DNA of 64,000 nt from an uncultured Ruminococcus sp. (GTDB lineage: Bacteria; Bacillota; Clostridia; Oscillospirales; Acutalibacteraceae). Within the stretch, counting starts at the first letter, position 1, and every line of letters starts with the position of its first letter. Both the position numbers and the translations under genes were made by a program. Below, piece by piece: positions 38,288 through 47,849 of the stretch. The stretch lies in contig CACXBF010000001.1 in NCBI GenBank assembly GCA_902765855.1, positions 1 through 64,000 on the forward strand, given 5' to 3'. The notes under the pieces were generated by a model that had not been told where the DNA came from, did no database searches, and worked only from the letters and a program-made list of their open reading frames with translations.

Positions 38288-39139
38288 TCAATCTTTTATA
38301 GCATAGATTAGTCCGAGGGTGTTAGGGCCACAGTGTACAGCCACAGAACAACCGGTGTTACATTCATATATTGCATCAAAGTCTACAAGTTCAGAACAAC
38401 GCTTTTTAACAGCTTTTAAAGTCTTTTTATCAACGCCTGAGTGTGTAATAAGCAAAATAGATTTGTCTATATTATCACCGGAGGTAAGCATTTCCTCAGC
38501 GTATTGAATAAAGACATTTTCAATCTTTCCCCTATATTTTTTTTTAACTACAAGGGCGGCGTCTTTTGTTTCAAGACAAGGCTTGAGATTAAGCATATTA
38601 GCGCCGAAAGCCGCAATACCGCTACATCTTCCACCCTTTCTCATATATTTGAGAGTATCAAGAACAAAGCTTACGCGAATATTATCAGCCTCATTGCGGA
38701 GCTGTTCAGCAATTTGCCACCCTTCTAAACCTTGTTCACGAAGTATAGCACCGTGAATAGCAAGAAGTCCCATTCCGCTTGAAATGCTATGGGAGTCAAT
38801 CGGATAAACACCAGGGAATTTAGCAGCAGCTCGTTGTGCGATATTATGAGTCACAGTAAATTTAAGGCTAATGCTTGTATGAACTACGGTATATCCCTCA
38901 TCAGTCCATTTTTTATAAAAATCCTCGTAATATTCTACAGTAGGAGCTGATGTAGTAGCGAGTTCTCCGTTTGTTTCGAAGTAATTGAAAACATCATCAA
39001 CAGTAACATCAACGCCGTCAAGGCAAGGTTTGTCACCAAGATTTACAGGGAGAGGAATAATCTCTATATTATATTTTTCAATAAGTTCAGGAGAAAGGTC
39101 GCAGGTGCTATCTGCGGCGATAATGACTTTATTTTTCAT
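38288..39139 (-). CDS. DegV-family fatty-acid-binding protein
   Basis: A 283-residue DegV protein; these bind a fatty acid (FakB proteins present it to the kinase FakA). The family start VIIAADSTCDLSPELIEKYN, the fatty-acid pocket segments ATTSAPTVEYYEDFY and VYPIDSHSISSGMGLL, and the ending CNTGCSVAVHCGPNTLGLIY are all present. No fakA-like kinase is in the window. It is monocistronic, with its own promoter and terminator. Confidence 0.92.
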   Translation of the reverse strand: MKNKVIIAADSTCDLSPELIEKYNIEIIPLPVNLGDKPCLDGVDVTVDDVFNYFETNGELATTSAPTVEYYEDFYKKWTDEGYTVVHTSISLKFTVTHNIAQRAAAKFPGVYPIDSHSISSGMGLLAIHGAILREQGLEGWQIAEQLRNEADNIRVSFVLDTLKYMRKGGRCSGIAAFGANMLNLKPCLETKDAALVVKKKYRGKIENVFIQYAEEMLTSGDNIDKSILLITHSGVDKKTLKAVKKRCSELVDFDAIYECNTGCSVAVHCGPNTLGLIYAIKD

Positions 39140-39172
39140 AATAACCTCACCTTTTTTAGAAATATTTTGTAT

Positions 39173-39201
39173 ATTATATCATATTATTTCAAAATTTACA
39201 A
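39173..39201 (-). promoter_or_regulatory. degV promoter
   Basis: TTGTAA (39196-39201), a 17-bp spacer and TATAAT (39173-39178) on the minus strand, with TGA directly before the -10 box. Confidence 0.65.
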
Positions 39202-39234
39202 TGCTTTACCTTAAAAACAGTAACTGTAAAATTT

Positions 39235-39985
39235 TGTTAAGGGAGAAGAGCCGCCAATCCCAAGACACGGAATCGCTTGACAAGTCTCGCTCGGTGTTGA
39301 TTTATGAAGATTATTGACTTGGTCGAAGAAACTACCAATAAACTGACAAACTTTCCTAAAGACACTCAAAGTTTAGGTCAAGCCTTTTTAAAGGCTTGCG
39401 GTTTCCAAAGGCTGAGCCTTTGGTGGGTGTTAAGGGCAAAGCCCTTAACATCTCTTTCTCTCTAAAGGCGGACTTTGTCCGTCTTTTTATTAACTAATGT
39501 TGCTACCAAAAGATATTTAGGGGCGAACGAAGTTCGCCCCTAAGGGAGCAAGAAAAGTTAAGGGCGTTGCCCTTAAAACCCACGAGGGACTCCGTCCCTC
39601 GACCCTGCAAGCTTTTGAAAAAGCTTGAGCAAAACTTTTATCTGTCTTAGGAAAGTTTATTAACTAATCGGTATCCCATTGCTAATTTCTTCGACCGCGT
39701 CAACAATCTTCCCTAATCCACCACGAGCGAGACTTGTCGAGCGATTCCGCGTCTTGGGAGCGGCGGTTCGCCGCAAAACTTTTATCTGTCTTACTTGTCG
39801 AGCGATTCCGCGTCTTGGGAGCGGCAGCTCGCCGCAAAACTTTTATCTGTCTTAGGAAAGCCTACTAACCAATCGGTAGTTCATTGTTAATTTCTTCGAC
39901 CGCGTCAACTATCTTCCCTAATCTACTACGAGCGAGACTTGTCGAGCGATTCCGCGTCTTGACGGCGGAGGCACTCCGCCGCCCC
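39235..39985. repeat. palindrome-mosaic repeat island 11 (largest, two-armed, with 61-bp duplication)
   Basis: A rightward arm (GACACTCAAAGTTTAGGTCA to CTTAACATCTCTTTC) meets a GGGGCGAACGAAGTTCGCCCC palindrome at about 39520-39540. A leftward arm follows with TTAAGGGCGTTGCCCTTAA, CGAGGGACTCCGTCCCTCG and AAGCTTTTGAAAAAGCTT. The terminal linker is repeated: a 61-bp unit starting CTTGTCGAGCGATTCCGCG occurs at 39733 and 39794, and again in diverged form at 39929. A final GGCGGAGGCACTCCGCC palindrome lies just upstream of the aspS promoter. Confidence 0.86.
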
Positions 39986-39989
39986 ACAC

Positions 39990-40018
39990 TTGATTTTATA
40001 TTTTTGGAATGATATAAT
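39990..40018 (+). promoter_or_regulatory. aspS promoter
   Basis: TTGATT (39990-39995), a 17-bp spacer ending in TGA, and TATAAT (40013-40018). It starts directly after the last palindrome of island 11, about 40 bp before the ATG. No T-box leader fits in this space. Confidence 0.75.
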
Positions 40019-40059
40019 TAAAAATAAGTACACAATTTATTTGTAAAGGAAGATTTAAA

Positions 40060-41841
40060 ATGGCAGAATTTATGACAGGGCTGAAGCGTACAGACTATTG
40101 CGGAACGCTTCGTGCCGATGATATCGGCAAAAATGTTACTGTCTTTGGCTGGGTTCAGAGACAGCGTGATAAAGGTCACCTCATATTTATAGACCTTCGT
40201 GATAGAACAGGCATAGTTCAAATCACTCTCGATGATGATACAGATAGAGAAATCTTTAAGAAAGCCGCTTCCGTTCGTTCAGAATATGTTCTCGCAGTTG
40301 TGGGAACTGTTCGTGAAAGAAGTGCTAAAAACGCAGAAATTCCAACAGGAGATATTGAAATCGAGGTTAAAGAACTTCGTGTTCTTTCCGAATCAGAAAC
40401 ACCTCCTTTCGAAATTACCGATAACTGTACAGCAGGCGAAACAACTCGTCTTAAATATCGTTATCTCGACCTCCGCCGTCCTACACTTCAAAATAATATC
40501 ATTCTTCGTCATAAGATTGCCAAGGCTACTCGAGATTTCTTCGATAACGAGGGCTTTATTGAGATAGAAACTCCTATGCTTATAAAATCCACTCCAGAGG
40601 GTGCAAGAGATTTCCTTGTGCCATCAAGAATCCATAAGGGCGAATTTTATGCACTTCCTCAGTCCCCACAAATCTATAAACAGCTTTGTATGGTTGCCGG
40701 CTTTGATAAGTATATGCAGATTGCAAGATGCTTCAGAGATGAGGACTTGAGAGCCGACAGACAGCCTGAATTTACTCAGATAGACCTTGAAATGTCTTTT
40801 GTAGATATGGAAGACGTCCTCAATCTCGGCGAAAATTATATAAAGTATCTTTTCAAGACTGTTCTTGATATAGATATTCCTACCCCATTCCCAAGATATA
40901 CCTATAATGAGGTTATGGCAAGATTCGGTTCAGATAAACCGGATACTCGTTTTGGTATGGAAATTTTCGACCTCACAGAAACAGTTAAGGATAGCGAGTT
41001 TGGCGTATTCAAGAATGCAATCGCAGGCGGAGGCTCTGTTCGTGGAATTACAGCGAAAAATGCCGTAAAGACATATAGCCGTAAGGAGATAGACAAGCTT
41101 ACAGAATATGTAAAGGGTATCGGTGCAAAGGGACTTGCATGGATAAGAATGACCGATGACGGCATAGCATCAAGCTTTGCAAAGTTTATGACCGAGGCTG
41201 AAATGACAGCTATTCTCGAAAAGGCTGGTGCTGAAAAGGGCGATGTAGTTCTTATTGTCGGTGATACAGATGATAGCGTTGTACTCCCTACACTCGGAGC
41301 ATTGAGAGTAGAGGTCGCAAAGCGTCTTGATATAATCAAAGACGGCTATAACTTCCTTTGGGTAGTAGAATTTCCATTCTTTGAGTTTGATAAAGAGAGC
41401 GGCGAGTGGGTAGCAATGCACCACCCATTCACATCTCCAACAGACGAGTGTTTAGATAAACTTGAAGGCGATAAAGGCAATGTTTACGCAAAGGCTTACG
41501 ATATGGTTCTTAATGGTATCGAGCTTTCATCAGGTTCTATCCGTATAACAAATCCAGCGCTTCAAAAAAGAATGTTCGAGATGCTCGGACTTTCTGATGA
41601 AGAGGCACAAAAGAAGTTCGGTTTCTTGACAGGTGCATTCAAGTATGGAGCTCCACCACACGGAGGTATGGGCATAGGACTTGATAGACTTGTTATGCAG
41701 ATGATTAATGCACCTACACTCAGAGATGTAGTTGCTTTCCCTAAGATTCAGAATGCAAGTGAGCTTATGAGTAACGCTCCAAGTCCGGTAGACGATGCAC
41801 AGCTTGAAGAACTCGGAATAAGTGTATCTGATGCGGAATAA
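40060..41841 (+). CDS. aspS: aspartyl-tRNA synthetase
   Basis: Class IIb synthetase charging tRNA-Asp in the cytosol. The 593 residues are the bacterial length and include the N-terminal OB-fold anticodon domain (VTVFGWVQRQRDKGHLIFID), motif 2 (RCFRDEDLRADRQPEFTQID) and the bacterial GAD insertion (about 300-420). HHPFTSPTDE and the motif 3 region PPHGGMGIGLDRLVM complete the core. Whether it also charges tRNA-Asn cannot be judged here. AAAGGAAG lies before the ATG. Confidence 0.97.
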   Translation: MAEFMTGLKRTDYCGTLRADDIGKNVTVFGWVQRQRDKGHLIFIDLRDRTGIVQITLDDDTDREIFKKAASVRSEYVLAVVGTVRERSAKNAEIPTGDIEIEVKELRVLSESETPPFEITDNCTAGETTRLKYRYLDLRRPTLQNNIILRHKIAKATRDFFDNEGFIEIETPMLIKSTPEGARDFLVPSRIHKGEFYALPQSPQIYKQLCMVAGFDKYMQIARCFRDEDLRADRQPEFTQIDLEMSFVDMEDVLNLGENYIKYLFKTVLDIDIPTPFPRYTYNEVMARFGSDKPDTRFGMEIFDLTETVKDSEFGVFKNAIAGGGSVRGITAKNAVKTYSRKEIDKLTEYVKGIGAKGLAWIRMTDDGIASSFAKFMTEAEMTAILEKAGAEKGDVVLIVGDTDDSVVLPTLGALRVEVAKRLDIIKDGYNFLWVVEFPFFEFDKESGEWVAMHHPFTSPTDECLDKLEGDKGNVYAKAYDMVLNGIELSSGSIRITNPALQKRMFEMLGLSDEEAQKKFGFLTGAFKYGAPPHGGMGIGLDRLVMQMINAPTLRDVVAFPKIQNASELMSNAPSPVDDAQLEELGISVSDAE

Positions 41842-41980
41842 AAAATCATATTCACACACTTATTACTTATAAGTATGAATTTTTTAGCTTTTGTTGGTTC
41901 ATAGTTTATTAACAAATTCTTAGAAATGCTATACAAAATACAGTATTTGAAAAATACTTCAAAAATTTATGAATTATTTA

Positions 41981-42009
41981 TTGATATTTCTTGCAAATTG
42001 CATTATAAT
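41981..42009 (+). promoter_or_regulatory. promoter of the PEP carboxykinase gene
   Basis: TTGATA (41981-41986), a 17-bp spacer and TATAAT (42004-42009), about 40 bp upstream of the ATG at 42050. Confidence 0.72.
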
Positions 42010-42049
42010 AAATCTGTAAATGCCTTTAGGCAGAAAGGGGAATAATAAA

Positions 42050-43816
42050 ATGACAACAAATAAGTCAGTATTGGCATGGATTGAAGAAATGAAAAATCTT
42101 CTCAATCCTGATAAGGTCGTTTGGATTGATGGTTCTGAGGAACAGCTCGAGGCTCTCCGCAAGGAAGCTTGCGAAACAGGCGAAATGATTAAGCTTAACG
42201 AAGAAAAGCTCCCTGGTTGCTACCTCCATAGAACAAGAGAAAACGACGTTGCTCGTGTTGAAGACCGTACATTCATCTGCTGCAGAGATGAAAAGGACGC
42301 TGGTCCTACAAATAATTGGAAAGACCCAAAAGAAACATATCAAATGCTTTTTGATATTGCTCGTGGTTCATATAAGGGCCGTACAATGTATGTTATCCCT
42401 TATTCAATGGGTCCTGTTGGCTCACCTCTCGCAAAGATTGGTTACGAAGTAACAGATTCTATCTATGTTGTTCTTAATATGAGCATTATGACTCGTGTAG
42501 GCACAGCAGTTGAAGAAGTTCTTGGCGATAGTGAAGACTGGATTAAGGGACTTCACGCAATGTGCGATGTTGACCCTGAGAAGAGATATATCTGCCACTT
42601 CCCAGAAGATAATTACATCATCTCCGTAAACTCTGCTTACGGCGGAAATGTTCTTCTTGGTAAGAAGTGCTTTGCTCTTAGAATTGCTTCCTACCTCGGT
42701 AAGTGCGAGAACTGGATGGCTGAGCATATGCTTATCCTCGGTATCGAGAATCCACAGGGCGAAATCAAGTATGTAACAGCTGCATTCCCATCAGCTTGCG
42801 GTAAAACAAACTTGGCTATGCTTATTCCTCCGGAGGGTTATAGAAAGAAAGGCTACAAGGTATGGTGTGTCGGTGACGATATCGCTTGGATGCGTAAGGG
42901 TCCTGACGGCAGACTTTGGGCTATCAACCCAGAGAATGGCTTCTTCGGCGTTGCTCCTGGCACAAACGAGAAGTCTAATCCTAATGCTCTTGCTTCTACA
43001 AAGAAGGGCACAATCTTCACAAATGTTGCTCTCAACCTTGATGACAACACAGTTTGGTGGGAAGGCCTCGACAAGAATCCACCGGAGCACGCTATCGACT
43101 GGAAGGGCAATCCTTGGAATGGTAAGGAAAGCACAGAAAAGGGTGCTCATCCAAACAGCCGTTTCACAGCTCCTGCAAAGAACTGCCCATGCATCAGCTC
43201 AGAATTTAACTCAACATCAGGTGTTCCTGTTTCTGCTATCATCTTCGGCGGCCGTCGTGCAACTACAACTCCACTCGTTTACCAGTCAAGAGATTGGAAC
43301 AACGGTGTATTCGTAGGTTCTATCATGGCTTCTGAAACAACAGCAGCTGCAACAGGTGCTGTCGGTGTTCTCCGTCATGACCCAATGGCTATGAAGCCAT
43401 TCTGTGGTTATCATATGGGTGACTACTTCGGCCACTGGATTGAAATGGGTAAGATTCTTGGCGACAAGGCTCCAAAGATATTCAATGTTAACTGGTTCAG
43501 AGTAGACGAAGACGGCAAGTTTATGTGGCCTGGTTTCGGCGACAACTTCCGTGTTCTCGAGTGGATTATCAAGCGTTGCGAAGGCAAGGCTGACGCTGTT
43601 GAAACACCTATCGGTTATCTCCCAAGACCAGAAGACATCAACCTTGAGGGTCTTGACATGGATATGGAAACACTCAAGAAGATTCTTACAGTTGATAACG
43701 AGAAGTGGACAGCTGAAACAAAGGAAATCGAAGAGTATTACAAGATATTTGGCGATAAGCTTCCTGCTGAACTCAGAGCTGAGCTCGAGGGTCTTAAGGA
43801 AAGACTTGCTAAATAA
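42050..43816 (+). CDS. pckG: phosphoenolpyruvate carboxykinase (GTP type)
   Basis: Interconverts oxaloacetate and phosphoenolpyruvate with GTP/GDP. In anaerobes it often runs toward oxaloacetate for succinate formation. The 588 residues and motifs are those of the GTP-dependent family: SMGPVGSPLAKIGYEVTDS, the P-loop TAAFPSACGKTNLAMLIPP (with the hyper-reactive cysteine), VCVGDDIAW-like VGDDIAWMRKGPDGRL, and the guanine-binding NWFRVDEDGKFMWPGFGDN. The ATG at 42050 is chosen because GAAAGGGG precedes it; ten upstream codons are in frame but lack a site. Codon use is noticeably biased (AAG, CTC, GGC), as in highly expressed genes. Confidence 0.97.
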   Translation: MTTNKSVLAWIEEMKNLLNPDKVVWIDGSEEQLEALRKEACETGEMIKLNEEKLPGCYLHRTRENDVARVEDRTFICCRDEKDAGPTNNWKDPKETYQMLFDIARGSYKGRTMYVIPYSMGPVGSPLAKIGYEVTDSIYVVLNMSIMTRVGTAVEEVLGDSEDWIKGLHAMCDVDPEKRYICHFPEDNYIISVNSAYGGNVLLGKKCFALRIASYLGKCENWMAEHMLILGIENPQGEIKYVTAAFPSACGKTNLAMLIPPEGYRKKGYKVWCVGDDIAWMRKGPDGRLWAINPENGFFGVAPGTNEKSNPNALASTKKGTIFTNVALNLDDNTVWWEGLDKNPPEHAIDWKGNPWNGKESTEKGAHPNSRFTAPAKNCPCISSEFNSTSGVPVSAIIFGGRRATTTPLVYQSRDWNNGVFVGSIMASETTAAATGAVGVLRHDPMAMKPFCGYHMGDYFGHWIEMGKILGDKAPKIFNVNWFRVDEDGKFMWPGFGDNFRVLEWIIKRCEGKADAVETPIGYLPRPEDINLEGLDMDMETLKKILTVDNEKWTAETKEIEEYYKIFGDKLPAELRAELEGLKERLAK

Positions 43817-43835
43817 TAAAGCTTAATATATAAAG

Positions 43836-43880
43836 ACACCACCGATTATGGATAACTCATAGTCGGTGGTGTTTATTTTT
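43836..43880 (+). terminator. pckG terminator
   Basis: ACACCACCGA and TCGGTGGTGT form a 10-bp perfect stem with a loop of about 17 nt, followed by TTTATTTTT, 20 bp past the stop. Confidence 0.82.
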
Positions 43881-43893
43881 AATTTTATATAGT

Positions 43894-43924
43894 AAAACCG
43901 CAGCTTAAATAAGTTGCGGTTTTT
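43894..43924. terminator. second hairpin terminator downstream of pckG
   Basis: AAAACCGCAGCTT and AAGTTGCGGTTTT form a 13-bp stem with one mismatch. A/T tracts on both sides permit use from either direction. Confidence 0.7.
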
Positions 43925-43939
43925 GTATGTTAAAATAAT

Positions 43940-44310
43940 TATAGCGGTGGACAAAGTCCACCGCTTAGAGAAAAAGAGATGTTAAGGGCTTAGCCCTTAA
44001 GCGGCGAGCCGCCGCCCCCAAGACGCATAATCGTTCGGCAAGCCTCACTCGACATCTGCAAGGGAAGTTTATTGCTGCAAATAAAGTAATTACCAATGAG
44101 TTACCAAAGGCTCTGCCGTAGGTGACTACCTTTGGAAACCGCAAGCCTTTAAAAAGGCTTGACCTAAACTTTTATTTGTCTTAGGAAAGTCTATTAGCTA
44201 ATCGGTAGTTCATTGCTAATTTCTTCGACCGCGTCAATAATCTTCATTTATCAACATCGAGCGAGACTTGTCGAGCGATTCCGCGTCTTGTCCTGTGCGG
44301 TCACGCACCG
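43940..44310. repeat. palindrome-mosaic repeat island 12, reaching a gene end
   Basis: It starts with AGCGGTGGACAAAGTCCACCGCT, then TTAAGGGCTTAGCCCTTAA, GCGGCGAGCCGCCGC, a CCAAAGGCTCTGCCGTAGG... element (a longer, imperfect variant of the CCAAAGGC palindrome) and CAAGCCTTTAAAAAGGCTTG. It closes with the GTGCGGTCACGCAC palindrome that touches the stop codon of the lipid-kinase gene. Confidence 0.84.
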
Positions 44311-44311
44311 T

Positions 44312-45223
44312 TCAATGCTTGCGAATAAGTGAAATAGCATTGTGATTGTTTGTTATTTCTATTGTGTTGCTGCTTGAACGGTGTTCGCCGTCAATCGCCC
44401 AATCTATGTTTTCATCTGCGGTAAGTTTTAACTTTGAAGTCTGAAAAAGCGTTATGTGGTCGTGCTTGTATGTTGTATTGAGCATAGATAGAAATATCGC
44501 CAAAACAGTTCTCAAACGCTTAGGCTGTTTTATCAGAAGTACCTCATATAGACCGTCGTTAAAATCAACAAGACTTTTATCAAATTTAAAGATTCCCGCA
44601 ACGGAGGTTGAGTTTGTAACCGAGCAGAAAATAACATCATCCTCAAAAGTCTTTTCTTCGCTTTCAATTTTGATATGATAAGGCTTGATTTTATTCATAG
44701 ACTTAAAAGCCGCAAAAACATAAGCCAGATGACCGAATATATTCTTTGCTTTTTGCGGAGTTTCGTAAGAAACCTCCGTAAATGCACCGAATGATGCAAT
44801 ATAGGCAAAATGACATTCATCACCAAAACTACCTATATCAAGCGGAAGAGGTTCTTCATTAGCGATAGTATTAGCGGCTCTTTTCATATTTTTAGGCAAA
44901 TCAAGACTTGTTGCAAGGTCGTTTGTCGTTCCGCAAGGAATATATCCAAGCGGAGGACAATCCTCAAGCTTCATCATACCCTCGATAGCCTCACTGACAG
45001 TGCCGTCACCGCCACAACACGCTACAACATCAAAATCCTTTGCGTGTTTTTCGATAAGCTCTTCTGCCCCACAGTCTGGAGAAGTAAAGTAAATAGCAGG
45101 TTCGTAGTTATTCTTATAAAAAATTGACGCAAGGCTTGCAAGATTATATTTTGCACGAGATTTTCCTGCAATAGGGTTCACTATAAGCATAAGCTTTTTT
45201 GGCTGAACCTTGTGTTTTTTCAT
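44312..45223 (-). CDS. diacylglycerol kinase family lipid kinase
   Basis: A 303-residue soluble lipid kinase (DagK/YegS/LCB5 superfamily), phosphorylating diacylglycerol or a related lipid at the membrane surface. The motifs are the start LMLIVNPIAGKSRAKYNLAS, the nucleotide-binding CCGGDGTVSEAIEGM, and PLGYIPCGTTNDLATSL. The C-terminal domain ends in WAIDGEHRSSSNTIEITNN. Bacillus DgkB is the best-known relative. It is the second gene after trpS (25-bp gap). Its stop codon directly abuts island 12. Confidence 0.9.
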   Translation of the reverse strand: MKKHKVQPKKLMLIVNPIAGKSRAKYNLASLASIFYKNNYEPAIYFTSPDCGAEELIEKHAKDFDVVACCGGDGTVSEAIEGMMKLEDCPPLGYIPCGTTNDLATSLDLPKNMKRAANTIANEEPLPLDIGSFGDECHFAYIASFGAFTEVSYETPQKAKNIFGHLAYVFAAFKSMNKIKPYHIKIESEEKTFEDDVIFCSVTNSTSVAGIFKFDKSLVDFNDGLYEVLLIKQPKRLRTVLAIFLSMLNTTYKHDHITLFQTSKLKLTADENIDWAIDGEHRSSSNTIEITNNHNAISLIRKH

Positions 45224-45248
45224 AAGACTAACCTCCTAATTCTGAAAA

Positions 45249-46274
45249 TCAGAATCTCGGCTTTTTAATAAAGCCGACTTTCTTCATTGCCTTGTCGAGT
45301 GTACGAGATGACATTCTCAATGCAAATTCAGCACCCTTAGTATACTGTTCCTCAAGATATGCCTTGTCAGCTATAAATTTCTCATAGCGTTCGCGGATAG
45401 GACGAAGTTCCTCGATAACAGCCTCAGCAACAGTAGTTTTGAAGTCGCCGTAACCCTTGCCCTCAAATTCCTTTTCTATTTCATCGTTTGTCTTGCCTGT
45501 AACAGCACTGTAAATACCCATAAGATTGTTTACACCGGCTTTATTTTCGCCATATTTTACAACAGCCTCAGAGTCAGTAACAGCACGCTTGAATTTTCTC
45601 ATAATATCCTCAGGCTTATCGAGAACAGCAACCCAAGCATTTACATTTTCGTCAGATTTAGACATCTTTTTTGTTGGGTCCTGAAGCGACATAATTCTCG
45701 CACCAACAGGAGGAATATATCCGTCAGGAATTTTAAATGTATTGCCGTAGATACCGTTAAAGCGTTCCGCAATATTTCTTGCAAGCTCAAGATGTTGCTT
45801 TTGGTCAGCGCCAACAGGAACGAGGTCAGCCTGATAGAGAAGAATATCAGCAGCCATAAGGCTTGGATATGCGAAAAGACCAACATTAACATTATCAGCG
45901 TGTTTCTGAGATTTATCTTTAAATTGTGTCATACGAGAAAGCTCGCCGAACTGTGTATAGCAGTTAAGAACCCAAGCGAGTTCAGCGTGAGTATGAACAT
46001 GGCTCTGAATAAAGAAAGGGCTTTTCTCGGTATCAATGCCGCAAGCAAGTAAGAGAGCGTAAGCTTCCAATATGTGTCTGCGGAATGTAGCAGGTTCTTG
46101 TCTTACAGTGATTGCGTGTAGGTCAGCGACCGCAAAAATGCAATCATAGTCATCTTGGAGAGTAACCCAGTTTTTCAATGCACCGATGTAGTTACCAAGT
46201 GTAATAGTACCGCTTGGCTGTATTGCACTGAATATTATAGGCTTTTTTTCTTGTTTTAAAACTTCTTCACTCAT
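45249..46274 (-). CDS. trpS: tryptophanyl-tRNA synthetase
   Basis: Class I synthetase charging tRNA-Trp. From the ATG at 46274 (AAAGGA upstream) it is 341 residues, the usual bacterial size. The HIGH-equivalent is in IQPSGTITLGNYIGAL and the signature KMSKS in PTKKMSKSDENVN. Tryptophan-pocket residues lie in the segment YPSLMAADILLYQADLVPVG. No T-box or tryptophan leader peptide was recognised in the 280 bp upstream. Confidence 0.96.
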   Translation of the reverse strand: MSEEVLKQEKKPIIFSAIQPSGTITLGNYIGALKNWVTLQDDYDCIFAVADLHAITVRQEPATFRRHILEAYALLLACGIDTEKSPFFIQSHVHTHAELAWVLNCYTQFGELSRMTQFKDKSQKHADNVNVGLFAYPSLMAADILLYQADLVPVGADQKQHLELARNIAERFNGIYGNTFKIPDGYIPPVGARIMSLQDPTKKMSKSDENVNAWVAVLDKPEDIMRKFKRAVTDSEAVVKYGENKAGVNNLMGIYSAVTGKTNDEIEKEFEGKGYGDFKTTVAEAVIEELRPIRERYEKFIADKAYLEEQYTKGAEFALRMSSRTLDKAMKKVGFIKKPRF

Positions 46275-46315
46275 ATTTATTTTCCTTTCAATTTCCAATA
46301 TTTAAATTAAAAAAT

Positions 46316-46475
46316 TCGTCCTTTTCGGTAGTTTACTGGTAATTACATAGACTGCGTCAACTAATTTCTCTTATTCACCACGAGCGAGGCAAAGCCGAGC
46401 GATTCCGCATCTTCGCTGTGGGTACCGACCCACAGGAATCCTCGCAGGAGGTTCCCTGAACAAACCACGCTTTAT
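46316..46475. repeat. palindrome-mosaic repeat island 13 (short)
   Basis: A 160-bp fragment with the GAGCGATTCCGCATCTT linker, TGTGGGTACCGACCCACA and GGAATCCTCGCAGGAGGTTCC. Only the leftward arm is left, and the large TTAAGGGC block is missing. Confidence 0.75.
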
Positions 46476-46553
46476 AGACAAAAAATAGATTTCGCAAAAA
46501 CTTTATATTATATCTATTGTTAAACTTATGATTAATTATGGATTTATTTAAGA

Positions 46554-47750
46554 TTATTGCTTATTCAGCATTTCTTTTGCTAATTCGCCCAATATCTTAA
46601 TTCCCTTTTCCAACTGTTCATTAGTTGGTGTCGAGAAATTGATTCTGAAACTGTGGCACTGCTCGTTTTCATCAGTTAAGAACGCATTTCCCGGAACAAC
46701 GCATACCTTTCTGAGAACAGCCTCTTTGCAGAATTTAGTCATATCAATCTCATCAGGAAGCTTACACCATATAAAAAGACCACCATCAATCTTATTATAT
46801 GTAATAATTGGTGCAAGGTATTTATCAAGTAGCTCTTGAGTGAAATTGATTTTCTTTCTGTAGATTTCACGCAAACGCTCCAAATGAGCCTCAAAGTCGT
46901 ATTTTGTCATAAATTCGCTTGCAACAATCTGTGACCAAGCGGTTGTATGAACATCAGAACCCTGCTTGCAAACTATCATTTTTGCAGCAACTTCCTTTGG
47001 CGCAACAAACCAGCCTATTCTCATACCGGGAGAAAGTACCTTAGAGAATGAGCCGGCATAAATAACAATACCGTCCTCATCAAAGGATTTTATCGCAGGA
47101 ACATCTTTTCCACTTACTCTAAGTTCGCCATAAGGGTTATCCTCAAGAATAAGAACACCATATTTCTTAGCTAGTTCATATATTGCGTGACGCTTTTCAA
47201 GGCTTGTAGTAACACCCGATGGATTCTGAAAATTAGGAATAGTATAGATAAAGCGTACATTTTTTTCAGTTTTAAGAGCCTTTTCGAGGGCTTCAAGGTT
47301 CATACCGTCGCTTTCGAGAGGAATACCGCAAAGCCTTGCTTTATAAGCACGGAAAGAATTAAGAGAGCCTATAAAGCTTGGGGCTTCACAAATAACAGTA
47401 TCTCCCTCATTTACAAGGGATTTTGTAGCGAGGTCCATAACCTGTTGAGCGCCTGAAGTAACAACCAGTTCATCAAAATCTCTGCCGATATTGAATTTAT
47501 TTTTCATATAGTCCTTGAGAGCATTGCGGAGCGGTACATATCCCTCGGTAATGCTGTATTGAAGTGCATCAATAGGACGATTTGTAAGTACATCGTTAGA
47601 AATTTCCGCAATTTCCTTAACAGGAAAAGCCTCAGGGTCAGGATTGCCGGCAGAAAGAGATATAACCTCAGGGTCTGCGGCATACTTAAAGATTTCTCTT
47701 ATGGCAGACGGTTTAAGAGTCTGAACTCTATCAGAAAGAAAGTAATCCAT
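46554..47750 (-). CDS. PLP-dependent class I/II aminotransferase (2-aminoadipate/aromatic type)
   Basis: A 398-residue fold-type I aminotransferase. The pyridoxal-phosphate lysine is in YAGSFSKVLSPGMRIGW. The ring-stacking/phosphate region is VVTSGAQQVMDLATKSL, and NFQNPSGVTTSLEKRH plus LEDNPYGELR match the LysN/MocR-core group, which uses 2-aminoadipate, branched-chain or aromatic amino acids. There is no N-terminal GntR DNA-binding domain, so it is the enzyme and not a MocR regulator. Exact substrates are not deducible. ATGGAGG is upstream of the start. Confidence 0.9.
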   Translation of the reverse strand: MDYFLSDRVQTLKPSAIREIFKYAADPEVISLSAGNPDPEAFPVKEIAEISNDVLTNRPIDALQYSITEGYVPLRNALKDYMKNKFNIGRDFDELVVTSGAQQVMDLATKSLVNEGDTVICEAPSFIGSLNSFRAYKARLCGIPLESDGMNLEALEKALKTEKNVRFIYTIPNFQNPSGVTTSLEKRHAIYELAKKYGVLILEDNPYGELRVSGKDVPAIKSFDEDGIVIYAGSFSKVLSPGMRIGWFVAPKEVAAKMIVCKQGSDVHTTAWSQIVASEFMTKYDFEAHLERLREIYRKKINFTQELLDKYLAPIITYNKIDGGLFIWCKLPDEIDMTKFCKEAVLRKVCVVPGNAFLTDENEQCHSFRINFSTPTNEQLEKGIKILGELAKEMLNKQ

Positions 47751-47802
47751 AATAATCCTCCATATATTAAATTTTGAAACAATTATTTACATCGTACATT
47801 TA

Positions 47803-47831
47803 ATTCTATCATATAACCACAAATTATTCAA
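47803..47831 (-). promoter_or_regulatory. aminotransferase promoter
   Basis: TTGAAT (47826-47831), a 17-bp spacer ending in TGA, and TAGAAT (47803-47808) on the minus strand, 53 bp upstream of the ATG. Confidence 0.62.
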
Positions 47832-47849
47832 TATATAACTATGTTCACC

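Noticed and set aside
42791-43150. Long antisense frames opposite pckG
   Set aside because: They mirror the strong codon bias of pckG, lack ribosome-binding sites and resemble no protein family.
46275-46553. T-box or leader-peptide control of trpS (also considered for serS and aspS)
   Set aside because: No T-box sequence, specifier stem or terminator/antiterminator pair was found; the space is repeat island or too short.
46554-47750. MocR-type transcription regulator
   Set aside because: The aminotransferase domain begins at residue 1; the N-terminal GntR helix-turn-helix that defines MocR is absent.
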